Shown here one piece after another: positions 35,706-43,450 of a stretch of DNA of 64,000 nucleotides (positions are counted from its first letter, which is position 1; each line of letters starts with the position of its first letter). The notes beneath the pieces were generated by a model, which saw only the letters and a list, made by a program, of their open reading frames with translations, did no database searches and was not told the DNA's origin. The stretch comes from Clostridium bowmanii (GTDB lineage: Bacteria; Bacillota; Clostridia; Clostridiales; Clostridiaceae). The translations under genes were made by a program, and so were the position numbers. Where the stretch lies: assembly GCF_018861315.1 (NCBI RefSeq), contig NZ_JAHLDL010000005.1:62001-126000 (forward strand), written 5' to 3'.

Positions 35706-35733
35706 AATTTATTGATAAAGGAGGGTTATTTTT

Positions 35734-35922
35734 ATGAAAGGTTATGTTGATAAGGATACATGTATAGGATGCGGATTGTGTGCGGCTGTATGTCCTGAAA
35801 TTTTTGAAATGGATGATGATGGAAAAGCAGAAGCATCAGAAAATGAAATAAAAGATAAGCTAATGGATAGTGCTAAAGATGCTGAAGAACAGTGCCCAGT
35901 TAGTGCTATAACAGTTGAGTAA
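35734..35922 (+). CDS. [4Fe-4S] ferredoxin
   Basis: A 62-residue acidic ferredoxin with one cluster: Cys ligands in CIGCGLCAAVCP (residues 10-21) and a fourth in QCPVSAI near the C-terminus. It resembles the single-cluster ferredoxins of clostridia and Thermotoga. AAAGGAGGG precedes the start. It ends the O2/NO-defence unit and is followed by a terminator. Confidence 0.93.
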   Translation: MKGYVDKDTCIGCGLCAAVCPEIFEMDDDGKAEASENEIKDKLMDSAKDAEEQCPVSAITVE

Positions 35923-35947
35923 ATAATAAACAATAGTAATAAATATT

Positions 35948-35975
35948 AGCACTAGCTGAAGCTGGTGCTTTTTTA
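35948..35975 (+). terminator. Terminator after ferredoxin
   Basis: AGCACTAGC pairs with GCTGGTGCT around TGAA, followed by TTTTTTA. Confidence 0.75.
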
Positions 35976-36040
35976 TGCCCAATATTAAGAGGTATTTCAA
36001 CTTAGAGATAATGTATTTGCCACCCATTTGCCACCGTTAA

Positions 36041-36244
36041 TTATTTTATGGTGGCAATTATATTTTCAAAAATATTAACACTATCATTTTTAATCTTAGT
36101 AGTTACATGGGAATAGGTATCCATAGTGGTGGATAGTTTACTGTGACCAAGGCGAGTTTGAATATCCTTTATGTTTGCACCAGCTTCAAGTAACATGGTG
36201 GCATGTGTATGCCTAAAATGGGGAGCTCTCCATTTAAGGCACAC
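36041..36244 (-). pseudogene. C-terminal fragment of a phage/ICE-type tyrosine integrase
   Basis: On the minus strand the frame reads APHFRHTHATMLLEAGANIK, then TRLGHSKLSTTMDTYSHVT. This gives the HxxR, GHS and catalytic Tyr motifs of a tyrosine recombinase, ending normally at 36041. The first 250 or so residues are missing; homology stops near 36230, where a second, oppositely oriented recombinase fragment begins. It marks the scar of a lost integrated element. Confidence 0.75.
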
Positions 36245-36291
36245 AAAAGCTTTTCACCTGTTAGAAGCTGGTGTGAATCTTATTTATATAA
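36231..36291 (+). pseudogene. Tyrosine recombinase remnant, part 1 (split by IS insertion)
   Basis: The + frame from 36231 reads HLRHTKAFHLLEAGVNLIYI, containing the HxxR catalytic motif. It stops at the left target duplication (ATATAA, 36286-36291). Skipping the IS and one duplication copy, the frame resumes exactly at 38349 with RDFLGHVSVTT. The N-terminal part of the recombinase is absent. Confidence 0.75.
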
Positions 36292-38342
36292 CTTATACTC
36301 CGCTGAATGAATTTTAAAACTAATTATTTACTAAAAAGATATTCATTTACAATTATTTACAAAAAGGATTTCTTAGTTTTATGTCGAATATATTCATAAA
36401 ATACTTTTTGAAGGTGAGTAAACTTATGGATATAAATGATATGTTATCTCTTGATATTGAAACGTACTACGATAGTAAAATGAATTTCATGGTTGGTCTT
36501 TGCGAACAGCTCAATTTAGCAGAAGTGTTCAACTTAAGTTTGGAAAAAAGTTTAGGAAGAAAGACTGATATCCCTTACGGGATAATGGCTGAGATGATGA
36601 TTGTAAATATTTGTGATAACCATTACCCATTATACCTTTTAAATGAATACTATAAGGAAAAAGACCTTGAAGGAATATTTCATAGCCCTATAGATTTGAG
36701 TCAAATTAATGATGATAGATTTGGTAAATTTTTAGATGCATTTTATGCCGCTGGACCAAGGAAAATCTTTGGAGAACTAAGTGCTCAAGCATTTGCTAAT
36801 TATGGAATAAAAGTAGTAAATATAAATTATGACACAACTTCAAAGGTAATGTGGGGAACATATGAAACTGAGGAACTTAAGCAAGGCGTAATATCAATAG
36901 ATTTTGGTCACAGTAAACAAAAAAGACAAGATAAAAAACAAATTAAGATGGGTATAGGCGTAGCTAACGGAGTTATAGTTGATGCAAAGGTATTATCAGG
37001 AAACAAAGATGACAAAACATATAATAGCGAAACTCTTGAAGATGTTAAAGATGTTCTTGAAAGACTCAACATTTCCACTGAAGATTTTCATTATATAGCA
37101 GATAGTGCACTTTTTACAGCAGGAAATTTAAAAAAAGCAGAAATCAGAAATATTAAGCTTATAACAAGGATGCCTGAAACGACCACACTTGCAAAAGAAT
37201 CTATACGAGAAGCTCTCGATCGTAGATCGCAAATGAGAGAGATAGAAATTCAAACATCACAAGGCAAAGTAAGTAAATATTATATAATAGAGCGAGATTG
37301 CACATATGAAGATACCAAATTAAAATGTGCAGTATGTTATTCTGTAAATCTTGAAAATATTAAGAAGAAAACAATTGTAAAGCAAGTAATTAAGGAAAAA
37401 GAGGTATTGAGAAAACTTTCAAAAACATATATAAAGACAGCTTTTGCATGTGAAGAAGATGCTAACAAAGAAATTTTAAGATTATTTAAAAAGGACTTAA
37501 AAAAAGTCAAATATCACAATGTAAGTATACAAATAATAGTTACAGAAAAAAAGAAAAAAGGTCGTCAACCCACGGATACAAGTAAAGTTGAACACATAAT
37601 GGAGCATTTTTTACAAATAGAAATAAGCGAAGATGAAGAAAAAATACAGAAAAACTTTGAGCAAGCTTGTACATTCATACTTTGTAGCAATGATCTTAGT
37701 TTAAAAGCTGAAGATTTACTTAGGGAATATAAAACACAAATTGGAGTTGAAAAAAAGTTTCATCAGCTTAAATCACCACATTTTGTTAATTCACTATATT
37801 TAGATACACCAGAGCGTATAGAGGCACTGACGTACCTTATTTTAATATCAATGATGATACTATCTGTTGCTGAAAATGTGGTAAGGCGAGAAATGAAGGC
37901 AGAAGATGCAATTATAATAGGGCCTGGCGGCATAAAAATGAAGCAGCCATCTTTGGTCGCAATATTAGGTGTTTTCAACACGGGTATAGGTGTTAAGGTT
38001 ATCACAGTTGAAGGTAAAAAATATCGTTCTTTGGTTCGCCCAATTTCAGAAAGCCATAAAAAATTACTGAAATATCTGGGCATATCTGAATGCGTATTTT
38101 ATTGGAATGAATAAAAGTAAATAACATTAATGTTTAATATTATTTTAAGCTAATATTCTGATATTCTAAAGTTCTAAAGTTCTAAAGTTAATGACTTATA
38201 GTTTATATATAACATAGAAAAAAATTACAATTAACTTCATCATTAAAGTATGTAAAAATTTAGCACTATTTTTGAAAATACAACTAAAAAAACCCTTAAA
38301 ATTAAATATAAGGATTTTCTAATACATTGTGCGGAGTATAAG
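36292..38342 (+). mobile_element. IS1634/IS4-superfamily-like insertion sequence, complete
   Basis: A 2051-bp element with terminal inverted repeats CTTATACTCCGC (36292-36303) and GCGGAGTATAAG (38331-38342), flanked by the 6-bp direct repeat ATATAA (36286-36291 and 38343-38348). One long transposase gene fills it. Removing the element and one repeat rejoins a recombinase reading frame, which confirms the boundaries. Confidence 0.92.
36426..38114 (+). CDS. IS1634-family-like transposase
   Basis: A 562-residue DDE transposase. The N-terminal third (GRKTDIPYGIMAEMMIVNICDN) is of the DUF4277 kind found in IS1634-type enzymes. NYDTTS and ADSALFTAGNL carry candidate first and second Asp, and the conserved C-terminal block is YKTQIGVEKKFHQLKSP with the Glu. 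The ATG at 36426 is preceded by AAGGTGAG at good spacing; the earlier in-frame ATG at 36381 is not. The gene is intact, and with complete ends and a clean target duplication this looks like a recent insertion. Confidence 0.85.
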   Translation: MDINDMLSLDIETYYDSKMNFMVGLCEQLNLAEVFNLSLEKSLGRKTDIPYGIMAEMMIVNICDNHYPLYLLNEYYKEKDLEGIFHSPIDLSQINDDRFGKFLDAFYAAGPRKIFGELSAQAFANYGIKVVNINYDTTSKVMWGTYETEELKQGVISIDFGHSKQKRQDKKQIKMGIGVANGVIVDAKVLSGNKDDKTYNSETLEDVKDVLERLNISTEDFHYIADSALFTAGNLKKAEIRNIKLITRMPETTTLAKESIREALDRRSQMREIEIQTSQGKVSKYYIIERDCTYEDTKLKCAVCYSVNLENIKKKTIVKQVIKEKEVLRKLSKTYIKTAFACEEDANKEILRLFKKDLKKVKYHNVSIQIIVTEKKKKGRQPTDTSKVEHIMEHFLQIEISEDEEKIQKNFEQACTFILCSNDLSLKAEDLLREYKTQIGVEKKFHQLKSPHFVNSLYLDTPERIEALTYLILISMMILSVAENVVRREMKAEDAIIIGPGGIKMKQPSLVAILGVFNTGIGVKVITVEGKKYRSLVRPISESHKKLLKYLGISECVFYWNE

Positions 38343-38348
38343 ATATAA

Positions 38349-38521
38349 GAGATTTTCTTGGACATGTAAGCGTTACTACAACAGAAGTCTATTTGAGAGC
38401 TGATACAGAAATAAAAAGAAAAGCATTGGAATCAATGTATATTGATGTTGTAACGCAAGATATTCCGATTTGGACAGAAGATACTGATTTGTTAAATTGG
38501 CTTCAGGATTTTTGTAAGTAA
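38349..38521 (+). pseudogene. Tyrosine recombinase remnant, part 2
   Basis: This is a continuation of the recombinase interrupted by the IS. It reads RDFLGHVSVTTTEVYLRAD, with the GH motif and the catalytic Tyr, and continues to WLQDFCK and TAA at 38519-38521. It resembles the C-terminus of transposon-type recombinases of Firmicutes. The fragment is about 77 codons in total with part 1. Confidence 0.75.
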
Positions 38522-38955
38522 TTATTATCGAAAGATTTTAATATATATAAGACATTATTACTTGATATTTTTAAAAATCTTTCGATAAACAAAAACTTTC
38601 TATAATTGCCTGTCCCAGGATTTCCAGCTAAAATTACATTTTGTCCTGTACTAATAAATTCAAGTGAGCTTAACGTCTTTGATTTCTTTTTAGCATCAAC
38701 TGGTAAATCTTCTATTACAAGATCTTCGATATATTTTTTATATGGAAACTTAGCTATTCTAATTCTACTTTGTTTGTTACTTTCATTTCTTAAAACCTGT
38801 TCTTTTCCCAACAGATTATAAAGAAATTCTTCATAGCTTACATCATTAACACAAGCATCTTTTGCACATTCCTCAAAGCTGTTTTTTATACCTGAAAGCT
38901 TAAGTTCTATTGTTAATTCTTCAATATTTTTATATAATTTCTTTTTATCATTCAT
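38503..38955 (-). pseudogene. istB: IstB-type helper ATPase, truncated
   Basis: The start (MNDKKKLYKN on the minus strand) and the first 115 residues match IstB/IS21 helper proteins, ending in TGQNVILAGNPGTG, the beginning of Walker A. The next residue should be Lys-Thr, but the sequence diverges at about 38607. The last 35 codons are non-homologous. IstB normally has about 250 residues, so the ATPase is dead. It overlaps the istA frame by four bases, the usual IS21 arrangement. Confidence 0.75.
38525..38588. terminator. Perfect 15-bp inverted repeat beside truncated istB
   Basis: TTATCGAAAGATTTT (38525-38539) and AAAATCTTTCGATAA (38574-38588) are exact inverse copies around a 34-base AT-rich loop. 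It lies just after the recombinase stop and at the broken 3' side of istB. It may be a recombinase-gene terminator or the end of a lost element. Confidence 0.45.
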
Positions 38956-40284
38956 ATTATTGCCACCTCATTATTAAAGCCTTCTGTTGATATAGGTATT
39001 AAAAATTTATACGCATCTAGCAAATCATTAGGTTCTGGTTCAACAGTTGAACTTAGTTGAATAACATTATTTTCAATGAAGTTAGTATAATCTCTATTAC
39101 AAATGGACTTTATTTTTTCAGTTGTTATATCTGTGGAATTTATTTTATTTAGCAAACTTATTGCATTTTGAACTTAGAAATATTATTTTCTCCTATAAAC
39201 AAAAGTAACTCTATAAAATCCTTTTCTCTTTTGTTATAATAGGTATGTAGATACTTTGGATCCTAGGGTCTGCTTGTAGCATTGCAGTGCTTGAAGCTAA
39301 TGATCCTGGTTTTCTTTTAAAGGTATTGAGATAATGCTCTAGTTTAATGGACCATTCATAAAACCCTAGCTTCCTTTCATGGCAAGCTATTGTTTTGCCC
39401 TCACTAAAACAAACAATATTATTTGAATATATTTTAATGAATATTCTTTTTCCAACGTACATATCAGTCACAGAATACCGGCAGGTATTTACTGAGAACG
39501 TTGAATATTTATCTACTCTAGGCTCTTCTATTCTTACTGTATCAAGTTTTGCCATATAAGGCCCCATGTGCTCTCTCTCCTCATTAAGAATTTCTTTTGC
39601 AGTCTTCATAGTTCTTGATTTCTGGGGTTTGTTATTCAATTTATCACACGTTTCCATAATATAATCATTAGCTTCTTCTAATGACATAAAACTATCATTT
39701 TTACAAAATGCCTTACGTCTTACTACCTCTACACTTCGCTCTACGTGACCTTTTTCATTACCTGATCTAACGTTACAAAACCTAAAGTCAAAACCATAAT
39801 ACATGGACATTTTAAGCAATGCTTCCGTAGGCTCCTTCTCAGTTGGACCTACAAATTTTTTCACTGCAACTTTCATATTATCGTAAACTATTGTTCTATA
39901 TACTTGTCCTATATGTTCAAAGAATAAAGCATGTGACTCTTGAAAACACTCTGAATTTTGTTTAGGAAATAACTGCGCATATCTATAATTACCTTTTGCA
40001 GATGTAAATACTGCCATTTGAAATTTTCTATTCACATTATTAATAGTTAATTTAACTTCCCCCCAATCGAATTCACAAATATATCCAAGCTCATATTCTA
40101 ATTTAATAAATGCTTCCGCTCTATTTTTAAGAATTTTTTTTATATAGTTACTCACAGTTGGATAACTTATATCATAATTTTCTTCTATCAACGCATCATA
40201 TATATCAATTTTCTTCCTTTGCTGCTTATGCCTACCGGCATGTCTTTTTTGTTGGTTTTCTTCAATATGGATCTATGTCAATAG
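38952..40284 (-). pseudogene. istA: IstA-type (IS21) transposase, degraded
   Basis: On the minus strand an integrase core reads YICEFDWGEVKL (first Asp), RTIVYDNMKVAV (second Asp) and NEKGHVERSVE (Glu), from about 40280 to 39211. Frameshifts near 39160-39215 then break the frame, and the last part (to 38952) is in another phase. The N-terminal helix-turn-helix region is cut where an IS3-type element now begins (40285). No complete IS21 ends were found. The element is dead and has served as a landing site. Confidence 0.8.
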
Positions 40285-40308
40285 TGTAGACACATATTCT
40301 CGAACAAA

Positions 40309-41127
40309 TCATGAAATCTTTCTAGCTAGGTCTTCACATTTTTGTGGAGAAATATAACCTATGCTACTATGGATCCTTATTCTGTTATACCAAGATTCTA
40401 TGTATTCAAAAACAGCTAGCTTTGCAGCATTAAAGTCATAATAACTAACAAGATGCACTTCTTCCTTTTTGAGCGAAGCATGGTAAGACTCGATACTAGC
40501 ATTATCATAGGGACAGCCCTTACCACTAAATGAGTGCGTTATTATTTTTGAGTTTAATATATACTCTTTAAAGTCTAAGCTTGTGTATTGACTACCAAGA
40601 TCACTATGAAGTATCAATTGTTTAGTAGGCCTTTGTAGCTTTACGGCATTCTTAACAGCTTGTAAAGCCAATTTTGTATCTATGTTTTTAGACATAGAGT
40701 GCCCTACTATTTTTCTTGTGTGCAAGTCCATAACTGAGGCTAGGTAACACCAGCCATCCTTAATTGTATATATGTAGGTTATATCAGTTACCCATTTTTC
40801 ATTTATTGTATTTGTGGAAAAATCCCTTTTTAAAACATTTTGTTTTTCCACAACTTTGTTTTTTGAAGAGGTTGGTCTATATTTTTTAATAATTATAGAT
40901 TTTATCCCCAGCTTTCTCATAATTCTCTGGGTCCTTTTCAAACTAATATTTATACCCAATTGTTGAAGAGATTTATTGATTTTTGGTGATCCATACCGCT
41001 TTTTACTAGCTGTATATATTTGTAATATTTCACTTTCAAGCATTTGATTTTCTAGTTCACGCTTGCATGGTTTCTTACTTAAATGATTGTAATAGGAGCT
41101 CCTGGAGACCTTTAGTACCTTGCACAT
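40309..41127 (-). CDS. IS3-family transposase OrfB
   Basis: A DDE (rve) integrase domain. WVTDITYIYT holds the first Asp, LILHSDLGSQYTS the second, and NASIESYHASLKKEEV the Glu, with the usual HTH_21 segment (KKRYGSPKIN) before. The frame is open upstream to about 41190, so the true product is an OrfAB fusion made by -1 frameshifting near the orfA stop (GCAAGAAAATAAG). The listed start (ATG 41127) is only the first Met. No disruption is visible. Confidence 0.88.
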   Translation of the reverse strand: MCKVLKVSRSSYYNHLSKKPCKRELENQMLESEILQIYTASKKRYGSPKINKSLQQLGINISLKRTQRIMRKLGIKSIIIKKYRPTSSKNKVVEKQNVLKRDFSTNTINEKWVTDITYIYTIKDGWCYLASVMDLHTRKIVGHSMSKNIDTKLALQAVKNAVKLQRPTKQLILHSDLGSQYTSLDFKEYILNSKIITHSFSGKGCPYDNASIESYHASLKKEEVHLVSYYDFNAAKLAVFEYIESWYNRIRIHSSIGYISPQKCEDLARKIS

Positions 41128-41180
41128 GATTCTAATACCGTGATAATTCGTATTATCAGTAATGAAATCAAATATACTAC

Positions 41181-41462
41181 TTATTTTCTTGCGAATATGG
41201 CAGTGGCCTTTTTTAATATTTCATTTTCCTCTTCAAGTATTGCTATCTTTTTTAACATTTTCCGATAGTCTTCTGTAGTTATAATTTTATCATTATCAAC
41301 AGCTATTGGTTTTAGTTTATTTATCCACACTGTTATTGTTGATTTTGCTATGCCATATTCGCGACTTAGATCTGCCAAGGACTTTCCAGAATTATATAGT
41401 TCTACTAAAGTATTTTTAAATTCATCTGTATATTGTTTTTGAGTTCTTCCCATTGTAGACAC
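41181..41462 (-). CDS. IS3-family OrfA (helix-turn-helix)
   Basis: A 93-residue DNA-binding protein. QYTDEFKNTLVELYNSGKS and LSREYGIAKSTITVWIN form the HTH_Tnp_1 domain, followed by a leucine-zipper segment (KMLKKIAILEEENEILKKA) that dimerises the transposase. Its end overlaps the orfB reading frame, as required for programmed -1 frameshifting. Confidence 0.88.
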   Translation of the reverse strand: MSTMGRTQKQYTDEFKNTLVELYNSGKSLADLSREYGIAKSTITVWINKLKPIAVDNDKIITTEDYRKMLKKIAILEEENEILKKATAIFARK

Positions 41463-41531
41463 ATCCCTTCAATTCTTATTTTATACCGTTCGAGTTTCCG
41501 TGTCTACAATACTATACTAACACCATACTTT

Positions 41532-41580
41532 AAACACAAGGTATAGTTTTTTATTAAACAACGTACAAACCTTGTGTTTT
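41532..41580. terminator. Inverted repeat AAACACAAGGT/ACCTTGTGTTT
   Basis: A perfect 11-bp pair separated by 26 bases, T-rich on the right. It lies just outside the IS3 element; possibly a terminator left from the earlier context. Confidence 0.4.
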
Positions 41581-41641
41581 TAACTCCTATGTGTACTATA
41601 AGTGCTATCTATTTTTATAGTATAGTTAACGAGTAAAAATG

Positions 41642-41683
41642 AGCCACATTCTGGATATTAATTTCAATACGTGGCTTTTCTTA
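41642..41683 (+). terminator. Weak hairpin AGCCAC/GTGGCT with T-tract
   Basis: A six-base stem with a long loop, followed by TTTCTTATTT. The 41509-42063 stretch has no gene; it holds this hairpin, the palindrome at 41844 and a promoter candidate at 41948. Confidence 0.3.
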
Positions 41684-41843
41684 TTTCGATTATTATTTTT
41701 AGTAGTTGGTGGGGTCTCTCCAACATAGGGCTGAATCACACCAACAGAACCTTAAAACATCGTCATAAAGGTAATTGCAATTTACGTAGATATTCGTAAT
41801 TGTTTTATTATACTTTACGAACATAATTTTATAGGATTTTTGC

Positions 41844-41873
41844 CCCTACGTAATGGTATACCTTTACGTAGGG
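41844..41873. promoter_or_regulatory. 30-bp near-perfect palindrome (CCCTACGTAA...TTACGTAGGG)
   Basis: CCCTACGTAA (41844-41853) and TTACGTAGGG (41864-41873) are exact inverse copies, and the centre GGTATACC is itself palindromic. A related TTTACGTAGATATTCGTAA lies about 50 bases upstream. With no T-tract, an operator 190 bases before the hemerythrin gene is as likely as a terminator. Confidence 0.45.
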
Positions 41874-41947
41874 TATATTAGCTACAAATATAATATGTAA
41901 TAAATATTGTAAATAGCAAAAAAATTCTCACTATGTGAACAACTCTA

Positions 41948-41974
41948 TTAAGATTAAAAAATATCAGTCGATAA
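41948..41974 (+). promoter_or_regulatory. Candidate SigD/sigma-28 promoter upstream of hemerythrin
   Basis: TTAA (41948-41951), 15 bases, then GTCGATAA (41967-41974), compared with the motility-sigma consensus TAAA-N15-GCCGATAA. One mismatch in each half. Confidence 0.35.
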
Positions 41975-42063
41975 TAAATAATATAGATTTTATATTATTA
42001 ACAACAAGTGGTTTGTAATTTAATTTAATAACTACTAATAATTAAATGGAGGGAAAAAGAATT

Positions 42064-42456
42064 ATGCTAAAATGGAAAGATGAATATTTAATCGGTGTAT
42101 CCTTAATTGATGCGCAGCACAAAAAACTTTTTGAATTAGGAAACAGCGCATTAAATTTGTTAAATAATAATATTACTTTAGATAAATATCATGAAATTGT
42201 TCAAATAATAGAAGATTTATTTCAATACGCTAAATATCACTTCAAATATGAAGAGGAATATATGTTAAAAAACAATTACCGAGATTATTCTGATCAAAAG
42301 GTAGAACATGATGGCTTTATTAAAAAGCTAGATTCTTATAATCTAGCTAAGCTAGACCAAAACCAAGATAAAGACATTATGGAATTAATTTTATTTTTAT
42401 TTGATTGGATTCTTGAGCACATATTAAAGAAGGATAGTCTTATAAAAAACTTGTAA
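42064..42456 (+). CDS. Bacteriohemerythrin
   Basis: A 130-residue four-helix di-iron O2-binding protein. It starts WKDEYLIGVSLIDAQHKKLFEL (first His ligand), has HFKYEEEYM (HxxxE ligands) near residue 60 and HDGFIKKL, and ends near HILKKDSL. All the usual metal ligands are recognisable. The ATG at 42064 follows GGAGGG; the earlier Met at 42046 lies before that site. It may supply or sense O2 for the chemosensory operon that follows, but a 280-bp gap separates them. Confidence 0.9.
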   Translation: MLKWKDEYLIGVSLIDAQHKKLFELGNSALNLLNNNITLDKYHEIVQIIEDLFQYAKYHFKYEEEYMLKNNYRDYSDQKVEHDGFIKKLDSYNLAKLDQNQDKDIMELILFLFDWILEHILKKDSLIKNL

Positions 42457-42737
42457 ATTTAAATTTTTTTATAAAATTCACACATTTGCTATCATATACT
42501 TATTATACGTAAATTGATATAAATAATACATAGGCTTATTGTATATATATTTAGTTGGCTATTAGACTATTCTCGTGTTAATCAATGTAGATTTAGGTGA
42601 AATAGTATATGTGCCTCCACAAGATATTTAGACTCTAATATTAGTGTTGGGTCAAATTATATAGATTTTTCGCAGGATGGCAATATAAAAGTACTAAGGG
42701 TACAGGATTAGACATTTAATCAGAAAGGAGGATTTAT
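42457..42737. other. Spacer upstream of the chemosensory operon
   Basis: No complete gene. Short open runs near 42590-42635 (NVDLGEIVYVPPQDI then a stop) and 42640-42711 (SVGSNYIDFSQDGNIKVL then a stop) may be the debris of a lost gene. AGAAAGGAGG at about 42721 is the ribosome site of the first regulator. Confidence 0.35.
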
Positions 42738-43097
42738 ATGACTAGAGTATTAATTGTGGATGATGCTGCATTCATAAGGTTACAACTGAAGCAATTGCTC
42801 CAGAGTAATGGTTTCGAGGTTGTAGGCGAAGCTGAAAATGGAAAAGTGGCACTAAAAAAAATCAAAGAACTAAGACCGGATTTGGTTACACTTGACATAA
42901 CAATGCCTGAAATGGACGGTCTTGAATGTATGATTGAGATAAAAAAAATGGATTATGTGCCTACAGTTATAATGATTTCAGCAATGGGACAAGAATCTAC
43001 TGTACAGAAGGCTATTTTAGCTGGTGCAAAAGGCTTTTTAGTAAAGCCTTACAAAAGTGATGTGGTGATAAAGAATTTGAGTAAGTTTAAAAAGTAA
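42738..43097 (+). CDS. cheY: CheY-like single-domain response regulator
   Basis: A 119-residue receiver: acidic pair D8-D9 in IVDDAAF, phosphoacceptor D53 in TLDITMPEMDG, switch Ser in MISAMG, and Lys in VKPYKSD. All key residues are present and there is no output domain. It is the first gene of a co-directional chemosensory operon and the most CheY-like of the three small regulators. It should take phosphate from CheA and carry the signal to an unknown target; no flagellar switch gene is in the window. Confidence 0.92.
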   Translation: MTRVLIVDDAAFIRLQLKQLLQSNGFEVVGEAENGKVALKKIKELRPDLVTLDITMPEMDGLECMIEIKKMDYVPTVIMISAMGQESTVQKAILAGAKGFLVKPYKSDVVIKNLSKFKK

Positions 43098-43150
43098 GTA
43101 CATTAAAGAAATTATTGGTAATATATTATGCAATGAAGGGAGGTAGTTTA

Positions 43151-43399
43151 ATGCTTCAATTGAGTGAAGAAGAACTCTTAATGTACATAAAAAGTAGTGA
43201 GTCGGAGTTAAATACTTTGGCTGAAATTCATAAGCTGCTTGTTGAAAAAAACATTAGGTGTAGTATTGAAGAGCTTCGCCAGAAGGTAGGTCTCTTGCAT
43301 CGTGATGGTTATTTAGGAAATGAACCTACGGGAGATGGCATGAATATGTACTATATAATTTATTATCCAGGGCATGAAAAAGATAGTAACGAAATTTAA
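43151..43399 (+). CDS. Small protein of unknown function in the chemosensory operon
   Basis: An 82-residue protein I do not recognise. It looks mainly helical with a possible winged-helix shape: SEEELLMYIKSSESEL, IEELRQKVGLLHRDGYLG, then a beta-like tail MYYIIYYPGHEKD. The ATG at 43151 follows GGGAGGT; the longer frame from 43115 is ignored. It lies between the CheY and receptor genes, so an adaptor or regulatory function is possible. Confidence 0.65.
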   Translation: MLQLSEEELLMYIKSSESELNTLAEIHKLLVEKNIRCSIEELRQKVGLLHRDGYLGNEPTGDGMNMYYIIYYPGHEKDSNEI

Positions 43400-43450
43400 T
43401 TAATATAGATATTAAATTAGATGATTAAAAACTTTAGGGGGTAATTTATT

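Larger units (their letters stand above)
40285..41508 (-). mobile_element. IS3-family insertion sequence, complete
   Basis: A 1224-bp element with ends TGTAGACAC...CTCGAAC at 40285 and the inverse GTTCGAG...GTGTCTACA ending at 41508. It contains overlapping-phase orfA and orfB on the minus strand. No convincing 3-4 bp target duplication flanks it (TAG against ATA), so one flank may have been rearranged. It interrupts or abuts the 5' end of the decayed IS21 istA. Confidence 0.82.

Noticed and set aside
36001-36050. Attachment site based on the repeated TTGCCACC words near the integrase end
   Set aside because: The two copies are adjacent and short, and no matching copy was found at another element boundary in the window.
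40282-41511. Target-site duplication for the IS3 element
   Set aside because: Flanking triplets (TAG and ATA) and tetramers do not match, so no duplication is claimed.
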